The notes under the pieces are model-generated. The model did no database searches, was not told where the DNA came from, and worked only from the letters and a program-made list of their open reading frames with translations. Positions 42,236-53,699 of a stretch of 64,000 nt of DNA are shown here, in pieces. The stretch lies in assembly GCA_037576215.1 (NCBI GenBank), contig JBANDB010000008.1, positions 4,216,001-4,280,000 on the forward strand. The letters are read 5' to 3'. Position 1 is the stretch's first letter, and every line of letters begins with the position of its first letter. Made by a program: the position numbers and the translations under genes. The DNA is from Armillaria gallica (Eukaryota > Basidiomycota > Agaricomycetes > Agaricales > Physalacriaceae).

Positions 42236-43883
42236 ATGATGAGCCTAGACTTCCGTGGCAATGGCAATACCAACTCGGAATGAGATTGAGTAATTAACAT
42301 AGTAGCATGGCAATCAAGGCAATTGTGTGTGCAAGTGGGTTCGGGGCACCTCCATGCAGTAAATCAATTCCTCTATACACAAGTATACACTGCGACTTTA
42401 AGTCTGCGAAGTAGTACTGCTTGGTAGTCAAGTACTAGATGCTATGGTTTTAAGCCAGTAGGGATCTCTCAAAGTGAGAGGGAACGAAAGCGGGTATAAT
42501 GTGAATACCATGAATTCATATGAGAAAACATGAGGTGAGACTAGAAAACATCGCTAGACGGTAATCTGAGCGGGGTGAATAATGGAGAATAGACTAAACA
42601 GTCGGCAATAGTCTAGGAATGGGTGAGGTGATGAGAAAATAGAGTGGAGACTGCATGTGGCAAGAGAAAACATGGAACTACAAAAACTGGCAATGATACA
42701 GATCCTATACAGTGCAATGGTGCTGAGTCAATGTTGAAACTGGTCTGGTACTGAAACGATCCTATCCTATGTCAAAACTAACCTTCAAGTCCACTCAAGG
42801 GACTGATACTATATGAAAACTGGCTGAACTGATCCTAAGTCTGCTCTGGGACTACCCAAGTGGGCGACGATAACAATGGTGAAAGAGAAACTGTAAAAAC
42901 TCCAATGGTGTGAAAGTGAAATGATGATGGCCTATAAAAGATAATGTGGGTGAGGTATGGCATGGCAATCACGTATTGGCACAATATGAGCATGCACCAA
43001 TAGTGTTAAGAGCGAAGAGCAAGTAGCAAAGGACTCTTCACAGTTAAAAACCATGAAATAACTCTGGTGAGCTCAAAAGTCGACGTGCAATTGAGAATAT
43101 GCTGGGGTAAACAGTATATTGCTGTAGAACGGTGAATAGACATGGTTTATGGGTGATAGACTAAAGCGTGACAATAATTGACGTAGACTGGGGTCAACTA
43201 GAGATGAACTGACTATGAACTATGTTTTCTAGCTAGTTTTTATACTACAAGTACGAATTTATAAATAGAGTAAATACACAAGACTTAGTAAGGCTATAAG
43301 GCCTTGGCTTTGTAAAAATTGTAAGAAACATATGGTCCTTGGTCTTCTAAAGTAATAGCAACTTGTTGATGTTGCCATGTATGAATGTGAACCGTATGGG
43401 GTCATTGAGTGATGCACAGATTGTTAGGTGCTGTTTAGCTGCAGATTACTGAGCAATAGTTGTCGTACTGAAGAGTATGCATGGGGCAATGTTTTCTTAA
43501 GGCCTTGGCAGAGTAACAGCCTTAGTAAACATGGTCTGTAGTTACCATAGCTGCAATTGTCATAGCTGGGAGGGTACTCACATGGATCACGTCATTTTCA
43601 TTAAGTGATCAATGGGCACATCAACTGGGTGCTTCTGAGTGATGCATCAATTTCATATTGGGGTGATTGTCAATCACAGGTGCCTTGCCGTGATAAAGTA
43701 TGGCAATTACGATGTGTGACAAGATGGAATGGATAACAAAGCACGTGAGGAGTGGTTGCCATAGGATGAAAGTGGTATCAGTGTGCATGCAATCATTGGT
43801 TTGCTGAAAGGCCATTGAAGGGACAGTAGCATTAATTAGCAGTTAAAATCTGTGAATTCTGAGTGTACAGAGCCTGGAGGCTC
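42236..43883 (+). repeat. Long direct repeat, copy 1
   Basis: Starts TGATGAGCCTAGACTTC and ends AGGCTCATCA, so it has TG...CA ends and a 10-bp terminal inverted repeat, as an LTR would. Homologous to 45,747-47,070 along its length (for example TACACTGCGACTTTAAGTC; TTAGCTGCAGATTACTGAGC). It is heavily diverged with gaps. Confidence 0.6.
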
Positions 43884-44252
43884 ATCACCAACTCTTTCCT
43901 TTATGTAGGAGAACATACAAAGAATTGTGTCTCCGATTTACAGCAATGCACTTGCAGATTTTAAAATTCTTGCCTTACTATTGTACAAGTTCATTCAATA
44001 AGTTTGTAAGTGGTCAGTACACCCAAACAGAGAGTGCTTAAATATTTTCAGATTCAGCTCAGTGATGAGTGTGGAAGCTCTTGATGAAATGGTGTAGAAG
44101 TTGTGGTGACTTTGCTGCTGTATCCTGCATATACTAAAACAGCTGCAATGTCCCACAGCCTCCTAAGGGGTGCTGTGTCTTTGAACCGAGTAGGCTAGAA
44201 TGACAAACTCTGCAGCATTCCATCAAAATCGAGATATCCCATCTCTTGGACA

Positions 44253-44579
44253 GTGACTTCATGTACATTAAGTCAGTCTGATGTCACAGAATGCCATAAG
44301 TATGAATATGTGCCACTGTTGCTGAGGGTGGCTGCTGCCTTCACAGACACACTGCCAGATCCTGAGATACAGGTCGATGTTAATGGCAATGTCATGGTGT
44401 ATTGTCCTGCTGGAGTAGTGAATTATCAGACTAACCATTTCACCACTTGGTTCATTGACCTTGACAATAATGTGTGGTTCAACAACTCTGGTATCATACA
44501 GAGCAGAAACACTACTATGAGAGGGGGTCGATGTGATGCTCACTATGTCTGGGAAATTGCACAATCATTTCATTTATAG
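44253..44579 (+). pseudogene. Transposon-associated protease-like remnant
   Basis: A 108-codon frame with NHFTTWFIDLDNNVWFNNSG. The HFT...D....VW..D-like arrangement recalls the His-box region of cysteine-protease-like domains found in basidiomycete transposon proteins. Assignment by pattern only; flanks are broken. Confidence 0.25.
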
Positions 44580-44799
44580 ATGGATATGCTTATAAAAAGA
44601 TAAAAGCACATAGGACTCGGTCCTGCCACACAGATGTGCTGGCCCTCACCAACTAGTCCAATGTTCATGAAAATTGAAATCATTAAGATGGCTTCAGTCT
44701 CATGAGAAGATGATCTTCAGATACTGTACAATTTCAACTTTATCTTCACAGGGTGTGACATGTTATGCCACATCTTCAGTTGTGAAGATCTTCACATAC

Positions 44800-45045
44800 A
44801 GATGTTGTTAGAGGATATCTGTATGTTATACTCTTATCTTACCTTTCAATCATCACTTGTTCTTACTTACCTTATATATATAACTTCTGTTGATCACCTA
44901 TATAGCCTTGCCATAGATATCCAGATACCTCAGTCATTTCACCTACACTGTGCCCGACTGAGGCATGTATACTGTTACTGTGCTTATTACTATATTACTC
45001 ACACTCATTCATAAATCTATACTTATATATTCTTCTGTTAATAGA
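44800..45045 (+). repeat. CpG-depleted copy of the 24.0-24.25 kb repeat
   Basis: See 23,820-24,350. This is the mutated partner in the paired comparison. Confidence 0.65.
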
Positions 45046-45619
45046 TGTGAAATGTTATGGTCATCTTCATGTTATATATTTTCATTGCTGTGGTAGTCTT
45101 GTGGTTATGTATTGTGACTGAGCTTCTAGGTTGTGAGTTCAATCCTCTTTGATTGTTTTTTTTTTTTTGACTCCCAGTGGTGATGTTTTAGATGGCTGGA
45201 TTTGCTAAACAGGCCAATTGTTGGCAAGAGAACAGGCCATGGACATGGAGTCCACCTTTGAGCTCCTAGAACAGGGTCATTGAGGCTGCATCATAAAACC
45301 AAATCACTGGTACAATAGAAACATCTGAGAATGTGCATAGACAATTAAGACATGTGTATTTTGTTATTTCTTGCTTGAAAAGAGTGCTAATTTGGAAGCT
45401 TTTTTCATCTCTTCACTGAGTCTTGTGACATATTATGTGAAGTTAAGGTTGAAATTGTACAGTATCAGAAGTTCACTGACTGTTAAGTACCTTCAAGAAA
45501 GATCAAAAATTCAAAATTGAGGGAGCTGACAGCCAGTCAATATTGAATGCTCTTATTACAACAGCAATCAGATCAAAAACATACAACTGTATTGTTTAAT
45601 ATAGCCACAAAGTTTCTAA

Positions 45620-45730
45620 AGGAAGACAAAGAAACATCACTGGAGATGGCATGGGCATCAAGCCATCAGGACATACCCAGAAACAAAAAGGCAGATGTCT
45701 TGGCAAAGGAAGCATACATGATGCACCATC
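45620..45730 (+). pseudogene. RNase H fragment of a retroelement
   Basis: The frame reads MAWASSHQDIPRNKKADVLAKEA, which matches the end of the RNase H domain of fungal non-LTR elements (W-x-PGH-x-x-GN-x-x-AD-x-LAKEA) with decay at PG and GNE positions. Confidence 0.65.
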
Positions 45731-45746
45731 TGAGATCTCAGATAGC

Positions 45747-47070
45747 ACTGATGAGCCTAGACTTCTGTGGCAACAGCAACACCCAAAACTTTGAGAGAGC
45801 TTAGGCAATTAACATAGTAGCACAGCAATCAAGGTGTTGTATGTGTGTGAGTGGTTTGGTGCACCTTTGTGTGGTCAATTCTTCAATAACGCAAGATACA
45901 CTGCGACTTTAAGTCAGCAAAGTAATACTCTTGGTCAATGAGTACTAGTAGATGTTGGCTGTAAGCCAGGAGGGATCTCAATAAATGAGATGGGATGGAA
46001 TCTGGTATGACACAATACCAAGAAACTGTGATAGAAACCATAAAAACGGTCTAGAAAATGTGAGAAAGGACTAGAAAATGTTGCAATGCTCTAGAAAATG
46101 TGTCCTGAAGGTTCAGAAACATGGTAATAGATTAGAAAATATTGAAATAGCCTAGAAAATGTGGCTAGAGGATGTACCTAATAATGTGAGTTGAAACAAT
46201 GGTAATAAATATACAGAAACTGCAAGAAACTAGGAGAAAACATGGTAACTGAGGTGCTGAGTGGGCTGTTGTAGCAATAGATGCATGGCAACACTGAACA
46301 ATGATGAAGACAAGGGTGAACCTATGGAGAACGGTGCTAAACTGGGCCTACACGGAGGCAATACTGAACTAGGCAATGAAAACGATGGTGATGTAGAAGG
46401 TGAAAGTGATGAAACAATCCTATGTGATGAAAGTGAAGCAATATTGTAGCATTAAAAGACAAAAGCAAGTTATTAACACAAGATTTCATGTATTGCAATA
46501 TACAAAGCTAACCAACAATATTAAGAGTAAAGCAAGCAGGAATGGATAACTTGAAGTAATCATAGCTGACTGGTAATGCCATAGACTGGTCAACTGGGTA
46601 AGAACTAGCTCTAAAAATGCAGTATTTACCTCATTTTTATATTACAAGTACAGTTTATAAATAAAATATTCATTGGAGCCTTAGTAAGGCTGTAAGTCCT
46701 TGGCTTTGTAACAGCCACAGTAAACATATGGAATTTACAGTTCTAAAGTAACAGCAACTTCTCGATGTTGCTGTGTATAGATGAAAACTGTGTGGTTTTA
46801 TTAAGCGATGAGTGGATCATAAGATACTGTTTAGCTGCAGATTACTGAGCTACAGTTGTCATGCTGAGGTGTATGCTTGTGTCAATGGTAATTTGAGGTC
46901 TTGGCACTGTAACAGCCTTAGTAAATGTGGTCTGTAGTTGCTGTATGCTTGAAATATTTTGAACTAGAGGAGAGTTAATGTTAATCATGTCATTTCATTA
47001 AGTGATCAAAAGACACATTAATGTGGCAATGCAACATGATGCAGTGATGAGCCTCCAGGCTCTGTACGCT
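45747..47070 (+). repeat. Long direct repeat, copy 2
   Basis: Same start (TGATGAGCCTAGACTTC). Its end, at 47,047-47,069, is the reverse complement of the end of copy 1, based on the palindrome GAGCCTCCAGGCTC. If these are LTRs, the element is about 4.8 kb with a ~1.9 kb decayed interior. Confidence 0.55.
46045..46180 (+). repeat. Spaced CTAGAAAATGT repeats
   Basis: The core TAGAAAAT(G/A)T occurs at least five times at 20-60 bp spacing. A related CTAGAAAACAT is near 42,540 in the other long repeat. Confidence 0.6.
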
Positions 47071-49084
47071 TATAAATTTGTGGATCTATAATGATCTAGC
47101 GACATCCTACCCCTTTCAAACCTCTATATCAAAGCTCAGCCATGATTGTCAGGCACTTTGATCATGAATCCTATTAAAACCATTCTAAAATCATTCCAAA
47201 TCCTCATTCCAGACTTTCCAGATCACTTGGAATAGCTGTGAAAGACTTGAATCCTGTTACACAACTTTAATGACAAGTTAGTGAACTATTATAATTCACT
47301 ACAGTCAGCAGCAGTTAAAGTCTTACCAAGGCTGTTTACTTTGCACAGTTCATAGCTTAGTAAATGTGCAGGAAGTTCACTTTGCAGCAGCCTTGCACAG
47401 TAACTGAAGCTACATGCACAGTTATGCACAGCTATGCATAATTGTGTAGTTCTTAAAGTTGCACAGCTGCTGACAGATCCTAATTCAGCATTAGTAAAGA
47501 AAGGATAAGAATACTCTATTGCATAGTAAATAGTTCCCTTGTGTTGTGAATTAACATGGCAAGGACAAATGTAGCTTACCTACAAGTACAAAAGAAAGAA
47601 GGAGACAAACCTCCAGGGAGTTACTTGCCCACAAGTACACTACCTTACACACCTCCTAGATCTGATACACACACCCAAAGTTATTGCTTCTCTACTATTC
47701 ATTAGAGAAATAACACTTAGTGAACTTTCCCTTTACTAATAAAAGTTAGCTATAACTTTGTGTGCTTACCTCTGCTCCAAAAACTTTACTAGGAAACCTT
47801 TACTGGTTACCCTTGTGAAGCATCCTTGACATTTTAAGTTCACTTGCATGCCTGTGTGCTTTAAAGAGCAATCTGCAGCTAGGATTGAAGCCTTTAGCCA
47901 CTAACAACCCAGTTCTACCATTTCCAAACTTAGGAAACAACACCACTTAACTCTTATAAAGTTAGACACCTTGGGGCCTTAGCTACCTTTCTCATAGAAG
48001 AGAAAGTTCACTACAGTTGCCCTTGTAATTCAACTCAAAATTGATACTGACTTGCTTGATATTAGGATCATTTAGAGCTATATCTTGCTTGCACATATTT
48101 TATCTTGGACAAAACTTCACTCACACCTGGAGCACCAGTACTAGTTAACTCACATAGAGTTCCCCAACTGGATCTGCAGCTAGAATTTCAACACCACATA
48201 GTTTGCGCTGCATCTAGGTTGCCCCTGCTCAACATACATCTGTGTTTATACATCCTTTCCCTTCTAGGAAAGTTCATGTACATACTTTGAGCCTCTGAAC
48301 AGCCTTCAGAGAATCATAACAAAGTGTAGCAATACTTTGCTACACCACCAGGAAGCTACAGTCATCACATGGAGGTGCAAGACTAGATTCACTAGAACCT
48401 GCCTTCAGATTCTGTGCTTGACTACACTAGCCATTACAGATCTTATGTTTTCTGCCCACAGGAGTCTCTAGGTTCATCACTGTCCCTTGAAATATGTGCA
48501 TCCAGAGCAACTGGTGACATTGCAGAATATACTCAGAGGCTATTTGAGGAAGGGTAGCTAAGATATTGGAAGGGTCCTAGTGAGAACTGTTGCACTGGGC
48601 ATCATCCAGCTGTTTTAGACATTGTCCATTAGAAAATATGTTTCCCAAGCAATGTGCAAGTCTGTGCAATACTCCAGAGTCCAGTCATTCAAGCATGGCA
48701 GTACAAGGTGCACAGTTTGGCAGCACAGTTGGCTGCAGGTTCAAGTGGCTGCCATGACCCCTATTTTGCCCCTGGATGTCATCTGGACGATTTACACACA
48801 AACCATCAAAGTAAGGTCTCCCTGATCAATCTGCAACTTTGCAAGATACTCTCAGAGACAATTTGAGAGAGGAAGAGTCAAGAAATGGGACCAACTCCAT
48901 GGGATCAGCAGAAACAAAACCTCACATGTGACATACATTTTTGCATTTATGGTCAGGCAGAACCCCTCTCCTCTCCTCTCCTGCCATATACAGTAGTAGT
49001 ATATCCATATTGGGACTGCTTAGTGATGCTATCTAAGCTACTGGGAAGGTACTGACTTGTGCTGCTCAGCTGCCCTGTCTCACT

Positions 49085-49165
49085 TTTGCTAGGAAGGAAG
49101 GAAGTTTTATTACCCAATGGTGCTTCTCAACAGAAGCATGCCAGTGTCCATACTACAGTCCCCCA
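49085..49165 (-). repeat. Reverse copy of the CTTCC-tailed 3' end
   Basis: Minus strand reads GCTTCTGTTGAGAAGCACC, GGGTAATAAAACTTCC and the tandem tail. Partner of 10,310-10,400. Four of its partner's CpGs are TG or CA here. Confidence 0.6.
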
Positions 49166-49760
49166 GATACATCCACACTAGCTACTGTGTGTCTACTATA
49201 CCTAGTGAGGGATGTGACTGCTACAGTACCAAACCAGTAGGAACCTGTCTAAGAAGAGTATTTTAACATGAAAAAATGTATATTCATATGAAACCATTGA
49301 ATTACATATAAGCCAGACCACCAGCAACATCTTAACAGTACTAAATAAGACAAGTCAGTTTTGTGTTTAAGGCTCAGACCCCTCCCCCTTATCCAGACTA
49401 TCCTATGTGTGGGATATTGGCTGGGCCATTCCCTTGCCCACCTGACTTCTTCAGCCTCCCTCTCCCCCCAAAACAGAAAAAAAAATAGAAAAAAATAGAA
49501 AAGAGCACAGAATCAGAATCGGAAATACAGGGAGAGATAAAGAAGAAATGAGTTTCTCAAAACAAAAACAAAAAAGAATAATGGTGATTTGAGTGTTGGC
49601 AAGTGGTTCAATTTCAATTTTCTGAATGAGCAGACCACTTTTGCTAAATCACCCCTTGATTGTAAGTATGGCGTATAAGATGCCAACTTTGGGAAAAGCG
49701 GGGAGAGACCATTTTCGTACATCATGTGATACACATGGAGAGCGGTTTGCACTGCCAGTA

Positions 49761-50103
49761 GGGCTTCGCACCGTACCGTATACGGTATACGGCCGTAGGG
49801 AGGACGGCCGTCAACCGTCAGAATTTTGGCTTCGATGGAACGGTGACGGTGACGGCAGTTTCCACCGTAGGGTGCCTGACGGTTACCTATAGCAGCAGGG
49901 GGAAGGGTTAAATATAGCATAAATGGTGAGCTTTCATCATTTTGTATCCAGACAGCTCAAAAAAACTCACCAATTTGACTGTTCTTAGGTACCCGTGTAA
50001 GAACCGTATAGTCCAAAATGGACCGGACCCTCTGACGGCACGGATACGGTACCCATACGACGGCACCCGTACAACCGTACGATACGGTGACGGTGCGAAG
50101 CCC
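49761..50103. mobile_element. 343-bp TIR element (MITE)
   Basis: Ends GGGCTTCGCACCGT and ACGGTGCGAAGCCC are perfect 14-bp inverted repeats, extended imperfectly by ACGG/CCGT-rich arms. TA flanks both ends, fitting a TA target duplication. There is no coding capacity. It is CpG-rich although it sits at the edge of the CpG-depleted block, so it arrived later. Confidence 0.8.
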
Positions 50104-50277
50104 TATAGCAGTGGAGATTTATGAAATCTCAAACTCAACCAAAATCTGCGTTGTCTTCCCTGAACACAAGCAATGGGCTTAGATATTCAGAGGACACCCT
50201 TCGCAACCATAACATGAAGGTCAGTAATGATCTGTCACATCGATAATACAAAGCTTACTGGGTTCGAGTCGTTTACA

Positions 50278-51951
50278 TCAAGTGAGACGGATTCTACGCT
50301 CCGTGGCTAGTCTTTGAAGCTCCAGCTTCTCTTCATCCTGGCCTGTAGGCATTCGAAGCACCGATACCTTCTCGAACAAATCCCCACTCTGGAGTCGCCC
50401 GAGCACCCAGTATTTTCTGTCGCTGCTGCCTGCCAAAGCATATATGCCATCAGGGATTGAGTATTCGTGGGTGGCAGTGATGCTGAATGTATGATCCATC
50501 CCTTCAATGGTCAACTCTCCTTGTCGGGGTCCTCCGAGGTTTGTATCGGCCAATCCTTGTACTTTGGCCGCCTCGATGTAAGGTCCGTGATACCAGTCGA
50601 CGTCGTCCTCCCGATCAACCTCGTATACCAGCGCCTCATAATCTGATGGAAGGATTACATTCAGCACCTGATTGAATGATGGCCTCCATTTCGTGTCGCC
50701 TTCCCCAGGCTCAGGAAATAATAAGAAGAGACCCCCACGATACCCCCTGTTCATGGTATTGGCCAATATCGTCCAAGCGCTGTCCGGAGACTGATTCCTA
50801 TCATACACGGGTAACGTCGTCGATTCCAGCAGATATGCCAACGCAGCAACTTTGTCCACCTCGTTCTCCGCCTTTCGCGACTGCATGAGGGACAGCACGC
50901 CAAATACCGTAGCAGAAGTCCTCTCGGAGTTCCTCAACGACGACAGTTGCCGGTGATACAACAATCTGGCTTCATCCTGCAATTGTGGGTCGCCACCCGC
51001 AACTGCACCCATGGTCCAGTTTCTGACCGTCTCCTGTAGCGTCCACGCACGAATGAACCAGGATCGGTCGTCAATGAAGACACGCCGTTCAGTCAACGGT
51101 AATCCCAGCCCACCGAAGTAGCACACCACCGTGTCAGAATCCTCATAGACATGTCCAATAGTGGGCACATCTACCTTGTGTTCATCCAGGCGTAGGTTCT
51201 CGTCATCCCCTTTCCACTGCTGTCTGAGACAGAGGACGTCCAACCACACATATTTTGCTCCCATTCCCAACAGCTCTTCGCGGATTTGCTCCAAATCGGC
51301 GCCTCTGGGTAAAGGTACGGGCCATCGGAACCTATTGATAGGTGTCCATAGCTCGTACCTGTCTTCAGGTTTCACCCAGGCATGCGATATCGACCATATA
51401 TGTCCCACCACCGCCCAATGCGGCACAACACGGTTAGAATACAGATCCCATACACGGCGGGGTGGTACCCTCCGGTCTATGATCTGGCCGTTAACGACCA
51501 CCCTCTCGCGCATTGTCTTGTCCTTTTTTTTAGGGGCGCGTCGCGTGTCCTTGGCGGCGGCCAAGTTGAACCATACTGAGCGGAGGTAGCCGAGCGCTGT
51601 GCCAAAGTCATAGTTTTTTGAGATGCAGGAGTCGAGAAGTGGGCGTAGAGATTGGGTGTCGAGCGCATATGGAAGTCCGAGTAGGTTGAACATCTTTTTG
51701 ACAAGGAGGGACACTCGACCAGGAAGTCGATACGACGTTCCGAATGTGAGGTTGAGCTCCCAAAGGAGATCATCGATGCCGAGGTCAACGCAGCGAGTAT
51801 TCGCCATGGAAGAGGGTATATGAAGTATCTTATCATCAAAATGTGCCTGCAGCGCGTTATTTATTGATTCTCTCTTCGTCTTTAATTGACATACCAAAGT
51901 AACTTGAAACCTGCGAATAACATCCTTGAAGTTGTCATACCACGGAGACAT
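50278..51951 (-). CDS. HET-domain protein
   Basis: 557 aa from the ATG at 51,951 (MSPWYDNF); the open frame begins slightly earlier at a TTG. Same architecture as the 37.4-kb gene: an N-terminal helical region (CVDLGIDDLLWELNLTFGTSY), RVWDLYSNRVVP, SISHAWVKPED, YVWLDVLCLRQQ, GHVYEDSDTVVCYFGGLG, SWFIRAWTLQE, and a C-terminal part ending with KYWVLGRLQSGDLFEKVSVLR. It lacks the coiled-coil insertion. HET proteins trigger incompatibility-type cell death in filamentous fungi; this subfamily is not characterised as far as I know. Single exon and intact. Confidence 0.88.
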   Translation of the reverse strand: MSPWYDNFKDVIRRFQVTLVCQLKTKRESINNALQAHFDDKILHIPSSMANTRCVDLGIDDLLWELNLTFGTSYRLPGRVSLLVKKMFNLLGLPYALDTQSLRPLLDSCISKNYDFGTALGYLRSVWFNLAAAKDTRRAPKKKDKTMRERVVVNGQIIDRRVPPRRVWDLYSNRVVPHWAVVGHIWSISHAWVKPEDRYELWTPINRFRWPVPLPRGADLEQIREELLGMGAKYVWLDVLCLRQQWKGDDENLRLDEHKVDVPTIGHVYEDSDTVVCYFGGLGLPLTERRVFIDDRSWFIRAWTLQETVRNWTMGAVAGGDPQLQDEARLLYHRQLSSLRNSERTSATVFGVLSLMQSRKAENEVDKVAALAYLLESTTLPVYDRNQSPDSAWTILANTMNRGYRGGLFLLFPEPGEGDTKWRPSFNQVLNVILPSDYEALVYEVDREDDVDWYHGPYIEAAKVQGLADTNLGGPRQGELTIEGMDHTFSITATHEYSIPDGIYALAGSSDRKYWVLGRLQSGDLFEKVSVLRMPTGQDEEKLELQRLATERRIRLT

Positions 51952-52925
51952 TTTGGATGTGCTATCCTGCAATCAAAGTTCTTCAAATGAGAGTAATGCA
52001 ATAGCAAATATTGTTAGTTGTGCAAAGGACAATCGGGCATCTAGGATGGGACAGGATGAAGGTGGTGGAGGCAGGATGACTGCAGAAGCCCGCTCCGGCC
52101 ATTTGTAAATTTACCGGACCTGAACGCTTGAATTTCAAGATCCAAAACCGTCATCAAACGACGAAATCCGTGACAAGATCGTTGTCAACATCCTGCCCTG
52201 CCCTGCCCTAACAGCCAACCCAAATCGTTGTTATTGCAACCTGAGCGAAGTGGAGCCTTACTCGCTCTAGTCCAACCAATTTAGCGCTTAAGCAATGATC
52301 AAGGTTCTGTATGACTTATTCTAGCTGCCCACCTCACAAGGCCTCGACAAGGCCGTGTGGTCAGTTTGCATTTTCTCCGTTCGCATTCGGCGACTCCACA
52401 AGCTGGCTATGTAGCGTCAATCCAGCTCTCCCTAGTCTATGACACTCTGCGTGTCGTCGCTGCTAGTTTCCACCTCCAGCCCTTCGCACACGTGCGTTGT
52501 AAACAAATGTGTACCCTTCCAAAAACTCGAACCAAACTAGGTACGAAGAGATATCGACCACCATTTATACGACAAGGATCAGCTGCCGGTCCAAGGTTGC
52601 TCATCTTTGAACTTTCAAATGAAGACATACAGCTTTCACGGGCAAGTTTACATACATATGGTATGAGATACAAAGATTCCAGGTAGCAAGTGGAAGTTGG
52701 ACATTCATTAAAGATGTATTAGTTGATCCTGTTTAGACGACTTCATGTCGTAGATGCACTGCAAGGGAAAACAAAGTCAAAATTGCGCTGTTTCCTGAAC
52801 AACGACGTCTGTTTGGTCGACAAATGTGCTATTGAATGTTGTGGCAAGCCTAGTTACGAGAGTACTGAACAGCATATGAGTGCCACAATATTCTGCGAAA
52901 TGACTAAGATCCGGCTTCAGATAGC
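51952..52925. other. Intergenic, no gene seen
   Basis: Short frames on both strands, none recognised. The HET promoter should lie just right of 51,951. Confidence 0.4.
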
Positions 52926-52929
52926 TATA

Positions 52930-53350
52930 CGCTTCCACGGCTAACATACGCGCCATCCGTGACCAGTTTCCCGTCTTCCAGAGATGTAGTGTCAGGGCGT
53001 CGTACAAGCACATCGTAACAGCCACTGGGTACTCGCTCCCTTGGATACCAGTGCCTTCCAGGACATCAGCCTGTCGCAGATCAGACGGCCGAGGACGCTT
53101 TGTTTGAGAGGACCCGTGGTGGCGATAATACCCTTAATACAGAAGATCTTGCTGACCTGGCTACATAGGAGCCGGGGTGAGACGGATCAATCCCTTCTTG
53201 AGGGCGACAGTTAGGGTATGGCTGCGAGCTGGAGGAGGAAGGAGGGGAGTCGACGCAAGAGGTCAACTTGGGAGGATTAATGATGTCGAGCGTTAAGTGC
53301 ACGGGTTGGGGTCCTGCAAGGAGGGCAGAGTCTGAAAGAGTAAGACTAAG
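52930..53350 (-). pseudogene. Decayed 2H phosphoesterase copy
   Basis: Minus strand shows a C-terminal LHLWKTGNWS (for HLCKMGSWG), a VHLTLDIINP version of motif 1 (HLT retained) and DSALLAGPQPVHLT. It is fragmented by deletions between the motifs. Confidence 0.6.
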
Positions 53351-53479
53351 AGTGACATGTAAGGTGAGTTTGGCCGAGGAGAAGAAGTAGATAGACGCAG
53401 AGACTCAATGCGCTCAGTGTGTGGGTCTTGCGGCTCACGACGGCGCGTGGTAAAGACTTCCAACGACTTGGTCATCACT

Positions 53480-53695
53480 TTCACAGATTCTCTTCTGAGT
53501 ATCCTTGACCGCGACCGAAAATGCACTCTCCTGCGTTTGTCTCTCCTTGTTCGATACCTCGTCATACGAGCAACCGAGCCTTCAACGCGACGTCTAAAAC
53601 CGGATACGCTTCCTTCTACGCTCAAAAGGCCCAGTCAACGTCTTCCGACGGACATCGCCGAGCACGAAAAATGCTCAACGCATTCGAGCGCCTAA
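53480..53695 (+). pseudogene. RRF 5'-end remnant
   Basis: From the decayed presequence (RHTSNRAFNA) through YAQKAQSTSS to RRARKM, after which RRF homology ends. Paired with the copy at 52,930-53,350. Confidence 0.55.
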
Positions 53696-53699
53696 AAGT

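Larger units (their letters stand above)
39900..49700. other. CpG-depleted block of decayed transposons
   Basis: Compared with the arms, this block has very few CpG dinucleotides, and paired repeats show CG changed to TG or CA. Recognisable contents are listed separately; the rest (for example 40,750-41,500, 47,100-48,950) holds nothing I can identify. At 47,380-47,470 there are short repeats of TGCACAG. Confidence 0.7.

Noticed and set aside
45155..45175. T-run as a retroelement tail or Pol III terminator
   Set aside because: No A/B boxes or repeat end can be tied to it; a simple homopolymer is sufficient.
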